From contig JANMMT010000010.1 of the NCBI GenBank assembly GCA_031373545.1, positions 1 through 64,000 on the forward strand: a DNA stretch of 64,000 nt, read 5' to 3'. Below are positions 16,894 through 25,253 of the stretch, one piece after another. Origin of the DNA: JADCCX01 sp031373545. Lineage in GTDB: Bacteria > Pseudomonadota > Alphaproteobacteria > Rhizobiales > Beijerinckiaceae. Numbering within the stretch: position 1 is the first letter of the stretch; each line of letters starts with the position of its first letter. The notes beneath the pieces are model-generated. The model made no database searches. It worked only from the letters and a program-made list of their open reading frames with translations, and was not told the DNA's origin. The position numbers were made by a program, and so were the translations under genes.

Positions 16894-16909
16894 TTAACGG
16901 CTCGGTAAC
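16894..16909. promoter_or_regulatory. Possible CtrA box
   Basis: TTAA, seven bases, then GTAAC, one mismatch from the consensus TTAA-N7-TTAAC used by the alphaproteobacterial cell-cycle regulator CtrA; a further GGTTAAC lies at 16916-16922. It is upstream of the small exported protein gene on the minus strand. Single sites of this quality arise by chance, so this is weak. Confidence 0.3.
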
Positions 16910-16965
16910 GGAAATGGTTAACGCGGGTGAGATCGACAGGCTCGCTCGATATCGCCCAGGCGGCG

Positions 16966-18690
16966 TCAAAAGATGAAATCAGATGCCGTGATGCTGGAGG
17001 GTGCCGTCGCATTGAGCGTGACCGTGGTGCCCGCCAGCGTGCCGCTCACAAAGGTGACAATGGTGTTCGTGCCCGAGGCGGTCACCGTGATGGCTGAACC
17101 GATTTGCGCGGCGCTGTACCAGCGTCCGCCCAGATCGATCAAATCCTGTCCGCCGCTGGGGTTGGAATCAAAATCGGTGATGACATCGGCGCCCATGTTT
17201 CCGGATGTGTCGTAGCGGAAGATGTCATGGCCCGCCCCGCCCGTGAGGCGGTCATTGCCCGTTCCGCCCACAAGTGTGTCAACGCCCGCCCCGCCGAACA
17301 GGCTGTCCGCACCAGCGCCCCCGTCGATGCGGTCCTGGCCGGCATTGCCCTCGATCATGTCGTTGTCGGCATCGCCATACAGGCTGTCATCGCCGTCGCC
17401 GCCGTAAATGCTGTCACGGCCATTGCCCCCGTAGATGGTGTCGTTGCCTGCGCCTGCCGCAATGGTGTCACGCCCGGCTGATCCGGTCAGCAGATCTCCG
17501 ATGGTTGGATCATCGTGGAGCGCGTAATTCCAGACCGTGGCCCCGGTGGTGTTTGTGCCTGTGGCCGTGACAGAGGTGAGGGTTGCAGGCGTGGTGCCAA
17601 TGCGGACGGAATCCGTGACGATCCAGCGATCGTTGAGGCTGTCATTGTCACCAAAGTCCTGAAGGTAGTTCTTGACCGACAGGCCATTGGCGGTGGTCAA
17701 CGGCAGGCCACCCCCTGTGATGCAGCCGATGAGGTCCACCCCGCGCGTCGAAGACCCATCGGGGTCCGCACGGCAGCCCTCGATGATGACCCGGGTGCTC
17801 GATGTCTGGCCGGAGAAATCCATGTTGGTGACGAGCACGCCTTCGGCCTGGCGCACATCCAGCCCCCGCAAGCCGTTGCCACTGACCACGGCCCCGTTGA
17901 TCGTGATGTCATGTGTCCAATCGCGGATTTCATTGTCGCCGGTCTGGATGGTGACGCCGGTCGCCCCGTTGTTGCTGGAGATGATGTTTTCCAGCGTGAC
18001 GTGATGCGAGCCTGTGACGACATTGAAGCCGTGCCGCAGATTGCTGGTGGCCACGCAGTTGCTGATCGTCACATAGGAGCAATTGTCGATGGTGAAGCCA
18101 TCATAGTTGCCGCTGGCTGTGCAGTTGAGAAACGACAGGTTGGTGGTCTGTTCGTGGGGGTCGAAGCCGTAGCGCGAACAATTCTGCACGGTCACGTTTG
18201 ACAACGTGATGTTGTTGTCGACCTGGCTGCTGTTGGGCTTGGGTCCGCAATAGAAACCATCGACGTTGGCGCCAGCCGCATTGCCTGCCTTGTTGCCGTC
18301 GATCGTGATGAATTCCACTCGTACATTCTGCGTGGTGGTGAAGGACCCATCAGGCAGGGTGTTGCCCGAATTGGTGCGGATGATGCCCGTCACGTCCGCG
18401 CTCACACCGTCGGCAAGCTTGATGACTGTTGGCTGCAAGACATTGCTGCTGCCGCTCAAGGTTGTCTCGCTGCTGATGCGCAGGCAGCCATCGGAGGGTT
18501 TGGCGCCAGGCGGAGGCTGCACGGTGAATGTGCCACCTGAAAGCACCACGCTGGCATTCGCCTGACCCGCAACCGCATCCAAGGCGGTTTGCAGCTGTGC
18601 CCGTTGAAACTGCGGAGGCGCATCATCTGCGAAAGATACCGTTTGCAGGCCGGTGATCGCCGAAGAGTAGGAAATTGTGAGCATAGCCAT
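16966..18690 (-). CDS. Secreted RTX mannuronan C5-epimerase (AlgE type)
   Basis: A 574-residue protein that should convert mannuronate to guluronate residues in polymeric alginate outside the cell. Residues 30-385 form a right-handed parallel beta-helix; the AlgE catalytic motif YGFDPHEQT is present with Y174, D177 and H179, and H220 lies in RHGFNVVTG, matching the fourth AlgE catalytic residue in spacing. Residues 400-495 carry about eight calcium-binding RTX nonamers (GGNGRDSIY, GGDGDDSLY and similar), the R-module, followed by a C-terminal region typical of type I secretion substrates. There is no N-terminal signal peptide, which fits that route. The start is the ATG preceded by GGGAG; an upstream ATG 8 codons earlier has no such site. 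No alginate genes or type I secretion genes are in the window. Confidence 0.85.
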   Translation of the reverse strand: MAMLTISYSSAITGLQTVSFADDAPPQFQRAQLQTALDAVAGQANASVVLSGGTFTVQPPPGAKPSDGCLRISSETTLSGSSNVLQPTVIKLADGVSADVTGIIRTNSGNTLPDGSFTTTQNVRVEFITIDGNKAGNAAGANVDGFYCGPKPNSSQVDNNITLSNVTVQNCSRYGFDPHEQTTNLSFLNCTASGNYDGFTIDNCSYVTISNCVATSNLRHGFNVVTGSHHVTLENIISSNNGATGVTIQTGDNEIRDWTHDITINGAVVSGNGLRGLDVRQAEGVLVTNMDFSGQTSSTRVIIEGCRADPDGSSTRGVDLIGCITGGGLPLTTANGLSVKNYLQDFGDNDSLNDRWIVTDSVRIGTTPATLTSVTATGTNTTGATVWNYALHDDPTIGDLLTGSAGRDTIAAGAGNDTIYGGNGRDSIYGGDGDDSLYGDADNDMIEGNAGQDRIDGGAGADSLFGGAGVDTLVGGTGNDRLTGGAGHDIFRYDTSGNMGADVITDFDSNPSGGQDLIDLGGRWYSAAQIGSAITVTASGTNTIVTFVSGTLAGTTVTLNATAPSSITASDFIF

Positions 18691-18889
18691 TGTGGTCTCC
18701 CAGGCTGCCAGCACAGAGTTTCATGAAGAAAGATTGAGTTCACGCAAAATGAGCGCGCATTTGGCTTGCGCGCGGCCACCAAGACAAAATGAACTTAACC
18801 CAGACATGTCCGGTTTCATAATGAAAACGAATGATTCATAAGAAATTCAATATGCAGTTGAATTTGAACGATTTTCATAGGTCAAAGGC

Positions 18890-20035
18890 TTATACTGCGT
18901 TTTGTGACGGCATCTGGTTCAGCGCCTGATCGAGTGTGGCGTCCGATTTCGCGAAGCAGAATCGCACCACGTTCGTCACGGGTTGATGGGCATAGAAGGC
19001 ACTGACGGGTATTGTTGCGACACCGCATTCGCGCACCAGCTTCTGCGAGAAAGTGACGTCATCAAGGCCGGTCCGCGTGATGTCGACATTGAGGAAATAG
19101 GTGCCCTGGGCAGGCAGCACCTCATACCCCAATGTCGTGAGCCCTGCCGTCAGCCTGTCGCGGCTGCGGGCGAAATCGGCGCGCATGCCGGTGAAATAAG
19201 ACTCATCCTTCATCAGCCCGTAGGCCACGGCGGTTTGCAGGTTGGGCGGCGTCGTGAAAGTGAGAAACTGATGCGCTTTCGCCAGCACCTTGATCAGGCG
19301 CGGCGCGGCGCAGACAAAACCGACCTTCCAGCCCGTGAGCGAGAAAATCTTGCCTGCCGAGCCGATCTTCACGGTGCGCTCGCGCATGCCCGGCAGCGCC
19401 GCCAGCGGAATGTGTTCGCGGCCATCGAACACCGTATGTTCCCAAACCTCATCGCACAGGGCAATCGCATCGTTGGCCATGCAGAAATGCGCCAGCATCG
19501 TCAGGTCTTCGCGCGGGCAGACCGTGGCCACCGGATTGAGCGGATTGTTGAACAAGACCACTTTCGTGCGCGGCGAGAAGGCCTGCATCAGGTCTTCCTC
19601 CGTAAAGCGAAAATGCGGCGGCTTGAGCGTGACGAACTTCGGCACCCCGCCCGCCAGCAGCACGAGCGGCAGGTAGGCGTCATACATAGGCTGAAACAGC
19701 ACCACCTCGTCGCCCGGCTTGATCAGCGCCAGCAACGCGCCCGCCAGCGCTTCGGTGGCCCCAGAGGTGACCATGACTTCGCTGTCCGGATCAAACCTCA
19801 CGTCGTGAAAACGCGCGTAATGATGCGCCACCGCCTCACGCAGTTCGGGCAGACCCATCATGGACGGATACTGATTGTAGCCGTTGAGCGTCGCCTCCGC
19901 CGCCTTCTGGCGCACATCAAGCGGGCCGGGATCATCGGGAAAGCCCTGGCCGAGGTTCACGGCATTATGCGCGCGCGCCAGCCCCGACATGACTTCGAAG
20001 ATGGTGGTGGGCAGATCAGCAAACAGAGGGTTCAT
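18890..20035 (-). CDS. Class I/II PLP-dependent aminotransferase
   Basis: A 381-residue fold-type I aminotransferase. Residues typical of the family include the N-terminal substrate loop NLGQGFPDDPGP, the phosphate-binding TSGATEALAGAL near 92-103, the PLP-pyridine Asp in LCDEVWEH, and the Schiff-base lysine in GSAGKIFSLTGWKVGF near 230. The GQGFPD and FSLTGWKVG blocks place it closest to the methionine/kynurenine aminotransferase branch (YbdL/CCBL-like), so a 2-oxo acid transaminase acting on methionine or aromatic amino acids is plausible but not provable here. Note NNPLNPVATV where relatives usually have NxPxNPTG. It precedes trmB on the same strand with a 49-base gap on its downstream-of-trmB side; no shared function is evident. 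Confidence 0.88.
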   Translation of the reverse strand: MNPLFADLPTTIFEVMSGLARAHNAVNLGQGFPDDPGPLDVRQKAAEATLNGYNQYPSMMGLPELREAVAHHYARFHDVRFDPDSEVMVTSGATEALAGALLALIKPGDEVVLFQPMYDAYLPLVLLAGGVPKFVTLKPPHFRFTEEDLMQAFSPRTKVVLFNNPLNPVATVCPREDLTMLAHFCMANDAIALCDEVWEHTVFDGREHIPLAALPGMRERTVKIGSAGKIFSLTGWKVGFVCAAPRLIKVLAKAHQFLTFTTPPNLQTAVAYGLMKDESYFTGMRADFARSRDRLTAGLTTLGYEVLPAQGTYFLNVDITRTGLDDVTFSQKLVRECGVATIPVSAFYAHQPVTNVVRFCFAKSDATLDQALNQMPSQNAV

Positions 20036-20084
20036 GAAAGGGCCGGGCAGTTGATCGACAGGTCGCTCTCAGATCGCATGAAAT

Positions 20085-20771
20085 CTAGCGGCGTACAAAC
20101 GTCAGGTAGCTGGGCACGCGCCCTTCGCTCATGGCCTTGGCCTCGTACCGCGTGCCGGGCCATGTCGGGTAAGGTGTGCACCATTGATCGGCGCCCAGCG
20201 CAGGCCAAAGCCAATCCGGCGAATCCATGACGCGCATGAGGGTCCAGCCGACGTAATCGTCGATATCGCTGGCGAAGCGCCAGATTCCGCCGGGTTTAAC
20301 GGCGCGGGCCATCAGAGCCACGGTTTCGGCATTGACGAAGCGGCGCTTGCGCTGGCGGCGCTTGGGCCAGGGATCGGCGTAAAGCAGGTCGACCGCATCC
20401 AGGCTCGCGGGGGGCAGGCGGCGCAGCAGGTAAAGCGCATCGTTGTCATGCAGGCGGATGTTGGTGAGGCCGAGACGGTCGATCTCCATCACGGCTTTGG
20501 CCATGCCGTTGACGAAGGGCTCGCAGCCGATGAAGCCTGCACTTGGGTTTTCCTGCGCCCGGTGGACCAAGTGCTCGCCGCCGCCAAAGCCGATTTCGAG
20601 GCGAAACTCAGTCGGCCGGCCGGGAAACAGAGAGGGGACATCCAGCGGCCCCTCGCCAACGGGCAGCTTGAGGCGCGGCAGCACCGCCTGCATCAGCGCG
20701 GATTGCTCCTTGCGCAGGGTCTTGCCCTTGGCACGCCCAAAAAAACGCCCCGCGACATGGGGCGTTTTCAC
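20085..20771 (-). CDS. trmB: tRNA (guanine-N7)-methyltransferase
   Basis: A 228-residue enzyme forming m7G46 in tRNA with SAM. The SAM loop is EIGFGGGEHL near 60-68, the catalytic and tRNA-binding motifs are DLLYADPWPKRRQRKRRFV near 128-146 and the C-terminal PGTRYEAKAMSEG is diagnostic. The start is a GTG: the resulting N-terminus (RFFGRAKGKTLRKEQSALM) matches the conserved alphaproteobacterial TrmB start, so an internal Met start would truncate it. The first 11 codons overlap a strong terminator-like hairpin belonging to the metK transcript, so trmB expression may depend on read-through or on translation melting the hairpin. Confidence 0.93.
   Translation of the reverse strand: MKTPHVAGRFFGRAKGKTLRKEQSALMQAVLPRLKLPVGEGPLDVPSLFPGRPTEFRLEIGFGGGEHLVHRAQENPSAGFIGCEPFVNGMAKAVMEIDRLGLTNIRLHDNDALYLLRRLPPASLDAVDLLYADPWPKRRQRKRRFVNAETVALMARAVKPGGIWRFASDIDDYVGWTLMRVMDSPDWLWPALGADQWCTPYPTWPGTRYEAKAMSEGRVPSYLTFVRR
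20739..20768 (-). terminator. Rho-independent terminator of metK lying inside the trmB 5' end
   Basis: On the minus strand AAAACGCCCC and GGGGCGTTTT form a perfect 10-base stem with a 7-base loop (ATGTCGC) and a run of seven T in all, 27 bases after the metK stop. It coincides with trmB codons 2-11. Confidence 0.85.
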
Positions 20772-20794
20772 GGGTGCGTCAGGCGGCGTCTGGT

Positions 20795-22000
20795 TCAGGC
20801 TGCGGCCTTCTTCAGCGCGTCCACAAGATCGAGTTTCTCCCAGGAGAACGAACCGTCGCGCGTCGGCTTGCGGCCGAAGTGGCCATAGGCGGAGGTTTTT
20901 GCGTAGATCGCCTTGTTGAGCCCCAGATGCGCCCGGATGCCGCGCGGAGAAAGGTCCATGACCTGGCCGATGGCAGCTTCGATCTTGTCATCGGCCACCT
21001 TGCCGGTGCCGTGGGTGTCCACATAGATCGACAGGGGCTGCGCCACGCCGATGGCATAGGAAAGCTGGATGGTGCAACGCTCGGCCAGCTTGGCGGCCAC
21101 GATGTTCTTGGCGAGATAGCGCGCGGCGTAGGCCGCCGAACGGTCCACCTTGGTGGGATCCTTGCCGGAGAAAGCGCCGCCGCCGTGCGGGGCCGCCCCG
21201 CCGTAGGTGTCCACGATGATCTTGCGGCCCGTGAGGCCCGAATCGCCATCAGGGCCCCCGATGAGGAACTTGCCGGTGGGGTTGATCCACCATTTGCATT
21301 CCTTGGCGATGGTGATGCCTTCCAGCGTCTCGCGGATGATGGGCTCGACCAGCTTGGACACGTCCTTGGAGGTCATCTTGGCATCGAGATGCTGCGTGGA
21401 CAGCACGATCTGCGTCACTTCGGCTGGGCGGCCGTCGACGTAGCGGATGGTCACCTGGCTCTTGGCATCGGGACCGAGCTTCTCACAGCCACGTGTTTTG
21501 GCCTTGCGGTGCGTGGTGAGATTTTCCAGAATCTTGTGCGCATAATAGACGGGCGCCGGCATCAGATCCGGCGTCTCGCGGCAGGCGTAACCGAACATGA
21601 TGCCCTGGTCGCCCGCGCCCACATCCTTGTTGCCACTCTCGTCAACACCCTGCGCGATATCCACCGATTGCGCATGCAGGCGCACGTCGATCTTGGCCGT
21701 CTTCCAGTGGAAGCCCTCCTGCTCGTAACCGATGGCGCGAATGGCTTTGCGGGCCGCCGATTTCACCTTCGATTTCATCTTCTTTTCATCGAGCGAGGTG
21801 CGGATTTCACCGGCAATGCAGACGTAGTTGGTGGTGGCCAGCGTTTCGGCAGCCACCCGCACCTGGGCGGGGTCCATGCCGGCCTTCACGGCTTCCTTGA
21901 AGAACAGATCGACGATCTCGTCGGAGATGCGGTCGCAGACCTTGTCCGGATGACCTTCGGAAACGGACTCACTGGTGAAGAAATATTCGCTGCGTGCCAC
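20795..22000 (-). CDS. metK: S-adenosylmethionine synthase
   Basis: A 401-residue enzyme making SAM from methionine and ATP. Signature motifs are SVSEGHPDKVCDRISD at 12-27, the ATP-binding GAGDQGIMFGYACRETP near 125 and the P-loop-like GGAAPHGGGAFSGKDPTKVDRSAAY near 275-299. I use a GTG start with GGAGAG 8-9 bases upstream, giving the family N-terminus (M)ARSEYFFTSESV; an in-frame ATG 17 codons upstream would add a non-conserved extension. A terminator follows directly. Placement between an XRE regulator and trmB is usual for Hyphomicrobiales. I saw no SAM riboswitch in the leader. Confidence 0.95.
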   Translation of the reverse strand: MARSEYFFTSESVSEGHPDKVCDRISDEIVDLFFKEAVKAGMDPAQVRVAAETLATTNYVCIAGEIRTSLDEKKMKSKVKSAARKAIRAIGYEQEGFHWKTAKIDVRLHAQSVDIAQGVDESGNKDVGAGDQGIMFGYACRETPDLMPAPVYYAHKILENLTTHRKAKTRGCEKLGPDAKSQVTIRYVDGRPAEVTQIVLSTQHLDAKMTSKDVSKLVEPIIRETLEGITIAKECKWWINPTGKFLIGGPDGDSGLTGRKIIVDTYGGAAPHGGGAFSGKDPTKVDRSAAYAARYLAKNIVAAKLAERCTIQLSYAIGVAQPLSIYVDTHGTGKVADDKIEAAIGQVMDLSPRGIRAHLGLNKAIYAKTSAYGHFGRKPTRDGSFSWEKLDLVDALKKAAA

Positions 22001-22127
22001 GTCGGTCTCTCCGGTCTGAATGGTATCAAGGCTTGCGATCGGCACAGGCACTGAGGGCCCAGCCGATGCTGATCGGCGCGCCTTCTAGGCCATAATCGTT
22101 CGGTTGGTCAATCCACGCGGGCCATTT

Positions 22128-22145
22128 CGTTCGTCGTGACGAACG
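22128..22145. promoter_or_regulatory. Perfect palindrome between the XRE regulator and metK
   Basis: CGTTCGTC-GT-GACGAACG is a perfect 8-base inverted repeat with a 2-base centre in the 155-base gap before metK. It begins 11 bases after the regulator stop codon and could be an operator for the neighbouring XRE protein at the metK promoter. Confidence 0.45.
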
Positions 22146-22155
22146 TTTGACGCGA

Positions 22156-22599
22156 TCAGCCGGAGGATGTGGTGGCCATGGCTTCGACCAGGTCGATCAC
22201 GCGGCGGCGGACCGCGATGTCCTGAATTCGCTCGAACGCCGCGATGAGCCGGCGGCCCTCGGGTGTATCGAGGGGGGGCGGGGTGTAGGTGCTGTCAGGC
22301 TCGGCAAAGCCGACGCCGGGCTCCGTTCCCGCCGGAGATCCTTCGAAAAAGAAACTGACCGGCACGCCCAGGACCATGGAGGCCCGCTGCAGGCGGCTGG
22401 CGCCGATGCGGTTCGTGCCCTTCTCGTACTTCTGGATCTGCTGGAAGGTAATGCCCAGAGCATCACCCAGCTTCTCCTGGCTCATGCCGATGAGAACACG
22501 GCGCGTTCTGACCCTTGACCCCACGTGGCGGTCAATGGGATTGGGTATTTTCTTTGGCTCAATGCTCAAGAGAGTACTGCCTATTTTTTCGTTGCCCAT
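22156..22599 (-). CDS. XRE/Cro family transcriptional regulator
   Basis: A 147-residue DNA-binding protein. Residues 23-83 form the XRE helix-turn-helix (RVRTRRVLIGMSQEKLGDALGITFQQIQKYEKGTNRIGASRL), the recognition helix being FQQIQKYEKG. A Pro-rich linker (TYTPPPLDTPEG) joins a short C-terminal helical domain (RRLIAAFERIQDIAVRRRVIDLVEAM) likely to dimerise. Genes of this type sit between lnt and metK throughout Hyphomicrobiales. The start codon is uncertain: the ATG chosen overlaps the lnt stop by 19 bases, an earlier one by 46, and TTG starts downstream are possible. It may control metK through the palindrome in the following gap. Confidence 0.88.
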   Translation of the reverse strand: MGNEKIGSTLLSIEPKKIPNPIDRHVGSRVRTRRVLIGMSQEKLGDALGITFQQIQKYEKGTNRIGASRLQRASMVLGVPVSFFFEGSPAGTEPGVGFAEPDSTYTPPPLDTPEGRRLIAAFERIQDIAVRRRVIDLVEAMATTSSG

Positions 22600-24185
22600 G
22601 GATAGCGTCGCCGCCGCAGACTGCAAGTGGCAAATAACATCAAAATCAGGGAAAAAGCCGGAAGGTCTCCCAAGGATGCATAGATGGTTGCGGGAAGCGC
22701 GCGCGGCACCGGCGAATCGAGCACACCTTCCGCACCAAGGGCCAGCTGGGCAATCGGACGCCCGAGCGGGTCGATCACGGCCGATATTCCCGTATTTGCC
22801 GCCCGCACCAGCGGCAATCCCTGCTCGATGCTGCGCATGCGGGCCTGCGCGAAGTGCTGATGCGGGCCGAAGGTCAAGCCGAACCAGGCATCGTTCGTGA
22901 CATTGAGCAGAACGCCCGGTCTGATTCCGCCATGTGCGCTTTCAAGCGGAAATATGACTTCGTAGCAGATGAGTGGCAAGACACCTGGCAGCCCGCGCAC
23001 CGCCAGCATCTTGCGCCGCGCGCCTGATTCGAATCCGCCCGGCACCTCGACGAATTGGCGCAATCCGATGCGATCGAACCAGCGTTTCAGCGGCAGATAT
23101 TCTCCGAAAGGCACCAGGTGCACCTTGTCATAGCTGTCGGTGATGGTGCCATCCGGGCTGATGACATGGACCGAATTGAAGTAGCGCGGCGTGCCGCCGG
23201 CATCCTCCGAGCGGACGGCGCCCGTCACCAGTGTGGTGCGGGGTTGCAACAGCTTGGCGATCTGCGCCAGCGCCTGCGGCTCGCGCGCCAGCAGGAAGGG
23301 AAACGGCGATTCCGGCCAGATCAGGTGCGTGATGTCGGTTATGCCGGAGGTTCCCGGCGTGGTGGCGCGGTCGGAAAGCGCAAGGTAGCGCGTGAGCACC
23401 TCCTGCCCGGTGATGCGGTGTTTTTCACGCTGGCCGAGGTTGGGCTGCATGATGCGCAGCTTCACATCGGGCACCAGGGTGATCGCGGTGCGCTCGAGCC
23501 GCCAGGTGCCCCAGGCCACCAGGGTTGCGAGGAGGGCCAGCGCCACGACAGGCATGCGCCAGCGCTCGCCGATGGTCTGCCCCGTCGCCCAGACAGCCGG
23601 TGCGCCGAAAATAAGCACCGCCAGCGGCGTCATGCCAAAGAGGCCGATAACGGAGGCCATTTGCGCCATCGCATCCGTCGCGGCCAAGGCCTGGCCAAAA
23701 CTGTTCCAGGGAAAGCCCGAAAAGATCCAACTGCGCAGCCATTCCACAAGTCCCATGCTTGCGGCGAAGGCCAGCACGCGGCGCGCATCCTGTGACCAGA
23801 ACAGGCGTGCGATCCCAAATCCCACGGCATGGATCAGGGCCAGTGCGGCGGGCAGCGCCACGACGCCCAGCGGCATCGCCCAGGCAAACTGGTCGTCTTC
23901 CACCAGAAAGGCCGCGCCAAGCCACCAGAGGCCTGCCAGGAAATAACCAAAGCCGAAGCCCCAGCCCGCGCTGAAGGCTGACCACACGGACGCCCGGCTG
24001 AAGCGCCCATGATGCGTCGCCGCACCGTCCAGCAACCAGATGGCGATGGGAAACGACACTGCGAGCGCGGGAAAAAAGCCAAGTGGCGGCATGGCCAGCG
24101 CGGCCGTGGCCCCTGCCAGAATGGCCAGCAGCAGCCTGCGTCCCCCCTCAAGCAAGAGTACCCGTTGGGCAAATTGCTCCAGCAT
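22581..24185 (-). CDS. lnt: Apolipoprotein N-acyltransferase
   Basis: A 534-residue inner-membrane enzyme that adds the third acyl chain to lipoproteins after signal peptide cleavage. The N-terminal half has about six transmembrane helices (residues 15-225) and the periplasmic nitrilase domain follows, with the catalytic triad E292 (WPESPF), K354 (YDKVHLVPFGEYLPL) and C408 (LICYEVIFP) all present; a final helix near 505-525 returns to the membrane. It sits in the conserved block with corC upstream (6-base gap) and the XRE regulator downstream (overlapping). Confidence 0.95.
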   Translation of the reverse strand: MLEQFAQRVLLLEGGRRLLLAILAGATAALAMPPLGFFPALAVSFPIAIWLLDGAATHHGRFSRASVWSAFSAGWGFGFGYFLAGLWWLGAAFLVEDDQFAWAMPLGVVALPAALALIHAVGFGIARLFWSQDARRVLAFAASMGLVEWLRSWIFSGFPWNSFGQALAATDAMAQMASVIGLFGMTPLAVLIFGAPAVWATGQTIGERWRMPVVALALLATLVAWGTWRLERTAITLVPDVKLRIMQPNLGQREKHRITGQEVLTRYLALSDRATTPGTSGITDITHLIWPESPFPFLLAREPQALAQIAKLLQPRTTLVTGAVRSEDAGGTPRYFNSVHVISPDGTITDSYDKVHLVPFGEYLPLKRWFDRIGLRQFVEVPGGFESGARRKMLAVRGLPGVLPLICYEVIFPLESAHGGIRPGVLLNVTNDAWFGLTFGPHQHFAQARMRSIEQGLPLVRAANTGISAVIDPLGRPIAQLALGAEGVLDSPVPRALPATIYASLGDLPAFSLILMLFATCSLRRRRYPWATKK

Positions 24186-24191
24186 GGTCTC

Positions 24192-25253
24192 TCAGGCCCG
24201 CTTCAGGTCAGGTTTTGCGGCAGGGTCCTTGACCGCTGCCTGATCCTCGATGGTGGGATCGACCTCGCTCGGGGCGGGTGCACCAGGCCCATTGCGGCGA
24301 TGGATGCGCACACGCTTGATGCGGCGCGGATCCGCGTCCAGCACCTCGAACTCAAGGCCGAGCGGGCCGGGGATCATCTCGCCCCGTGCCGGCACGCGTT
24401 GCGCGAGTGTGACGATCAGCCCACCGATGGTGTCGACATCCGTTGCGGCATCATCAGCCGCCACGTCGATGCCCACGGCCTCCGCCACCTCGTCGAGCCC
24501 CGCCTTGGCATCGGCCACAAACGACAGGCCACCGACATCCGCGACGATCAACGGGCCGCTTTCTGAATCGTGCTCATCCTCGATATCGCCAACGATCATC
24601 TCCACCAGATCTTCGATGGAAACGAGGCCATCCGTGCCGCCATATTCGTCGACGATCAGGGCCATGTGGGTGCGGGTGGACTGCATGCGCAGCATCAGAT
24701 CCATTGCAGGCATCGATGGCGGCGCGTAGAGCACGGGGCGCAGCAGCTTGGTGGCTTCCAGTGTGGTGGAGAGGTCCACGAGGCCCAGATCGAGCGTGGC
24801 GATGTCCTTCTTGCGGCGGCTGCGCGGCGCGCCCGATTCCGCGCGGGCCGTCATGTAGTCAAGAAAGTCGCGGATGTGCACCATGCCCTTGGGGTCGTCC
24901 AACGTCTCACCATAGGCCGGCAGGCGCGAGTGGCCCTGCGTGCGGAAGACACGCAAGAGATCAGCCAGTGTGATCGCGGCGGAGACCGCAACGATTTCCG
25001 CGCGGGGGATCATCACATCCACGACACGCACCGTGCGGATGCTGAGGATGTTGCGCAGCATGGCGCGTTCCTGTGCGGAGAATTCAGTGCCCGTGCCGGG
25101 GGTTTCGAGCGCATCCTCGATGTCATCGCGAATCGACGCCGTGCTCTTGAACCCGAGGCGGGACTTCAACCGGCCAAACCACCCTTCTTCTGCATTGAAA
25201 GGTTCGGTGGCCCGCTGCGCGTCGCGATCCGTCTTGCTGTCACTGGCGCTCAT
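24192..25253 (-). CDS. corC: HlyC/CorC-type CBS-domain protein
   Basis: A 353-residue soluble member of the hemolysin/CorC group. Two CBS domains span about residues 75-205 (VVDVMIPRAEIVAV; HSRLPAYGETLDDPKGMVHIRDFLDYM; ALIVDEYGGTDGLVSIEDLVEMIVGDIEDEHD), followed by the CorC_HlyC FAD-like domain (residues 220-310, ending FEVLDADPRRIKRVRIHR). The family is linked to magnesium/cobalt efflux; this version lacks the N-terminal DUF21 membrane domain. Its ATG overlaps the ybeY stop by four bases, giving tight coupling, as is usual in this block. Confidence 0.92.
   Translation of the reverse strand: MSASDSKTDRDAQRATEPFNAEEGWFGRLKSRLGFKSTASIRDDIEDALETPGTGTEFSAQERAMLRNILSIRTVRVVDVMIPRAEIVAVSAAITLADLLRVFRTQGHSRLPAYGETLDDPKGMVHIRDFLDYMTARAESGAPRSRRKKDIATLDLGLVDLSTTLEATKLLRPVLYAPPSMPAMDLMLRMQSTRTHMALIVDEYGGTDGLVSIEDLVEMIVGDIEDEHDSESGPLIVADVGGLSFVADAKAGLDEVAEAVGIDVAADDAATDVDTIGGLIVTLAQRVPARGEMIPGPLGLEFEVLDADPRRIKRVRIHRRNGPGAPAPSEVDPTIEDQAAVKDPAAKPDLKRA

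Noticed and set aside
22001..22155. SAM riboswitch before metK
   Set aside because: Looked for SAM-II, SAM-V and SAM/SAH-like pseudoknot patterns on the minus strand; only a symmetric palindrome without the required loops was found. A covariance-model search would decide.
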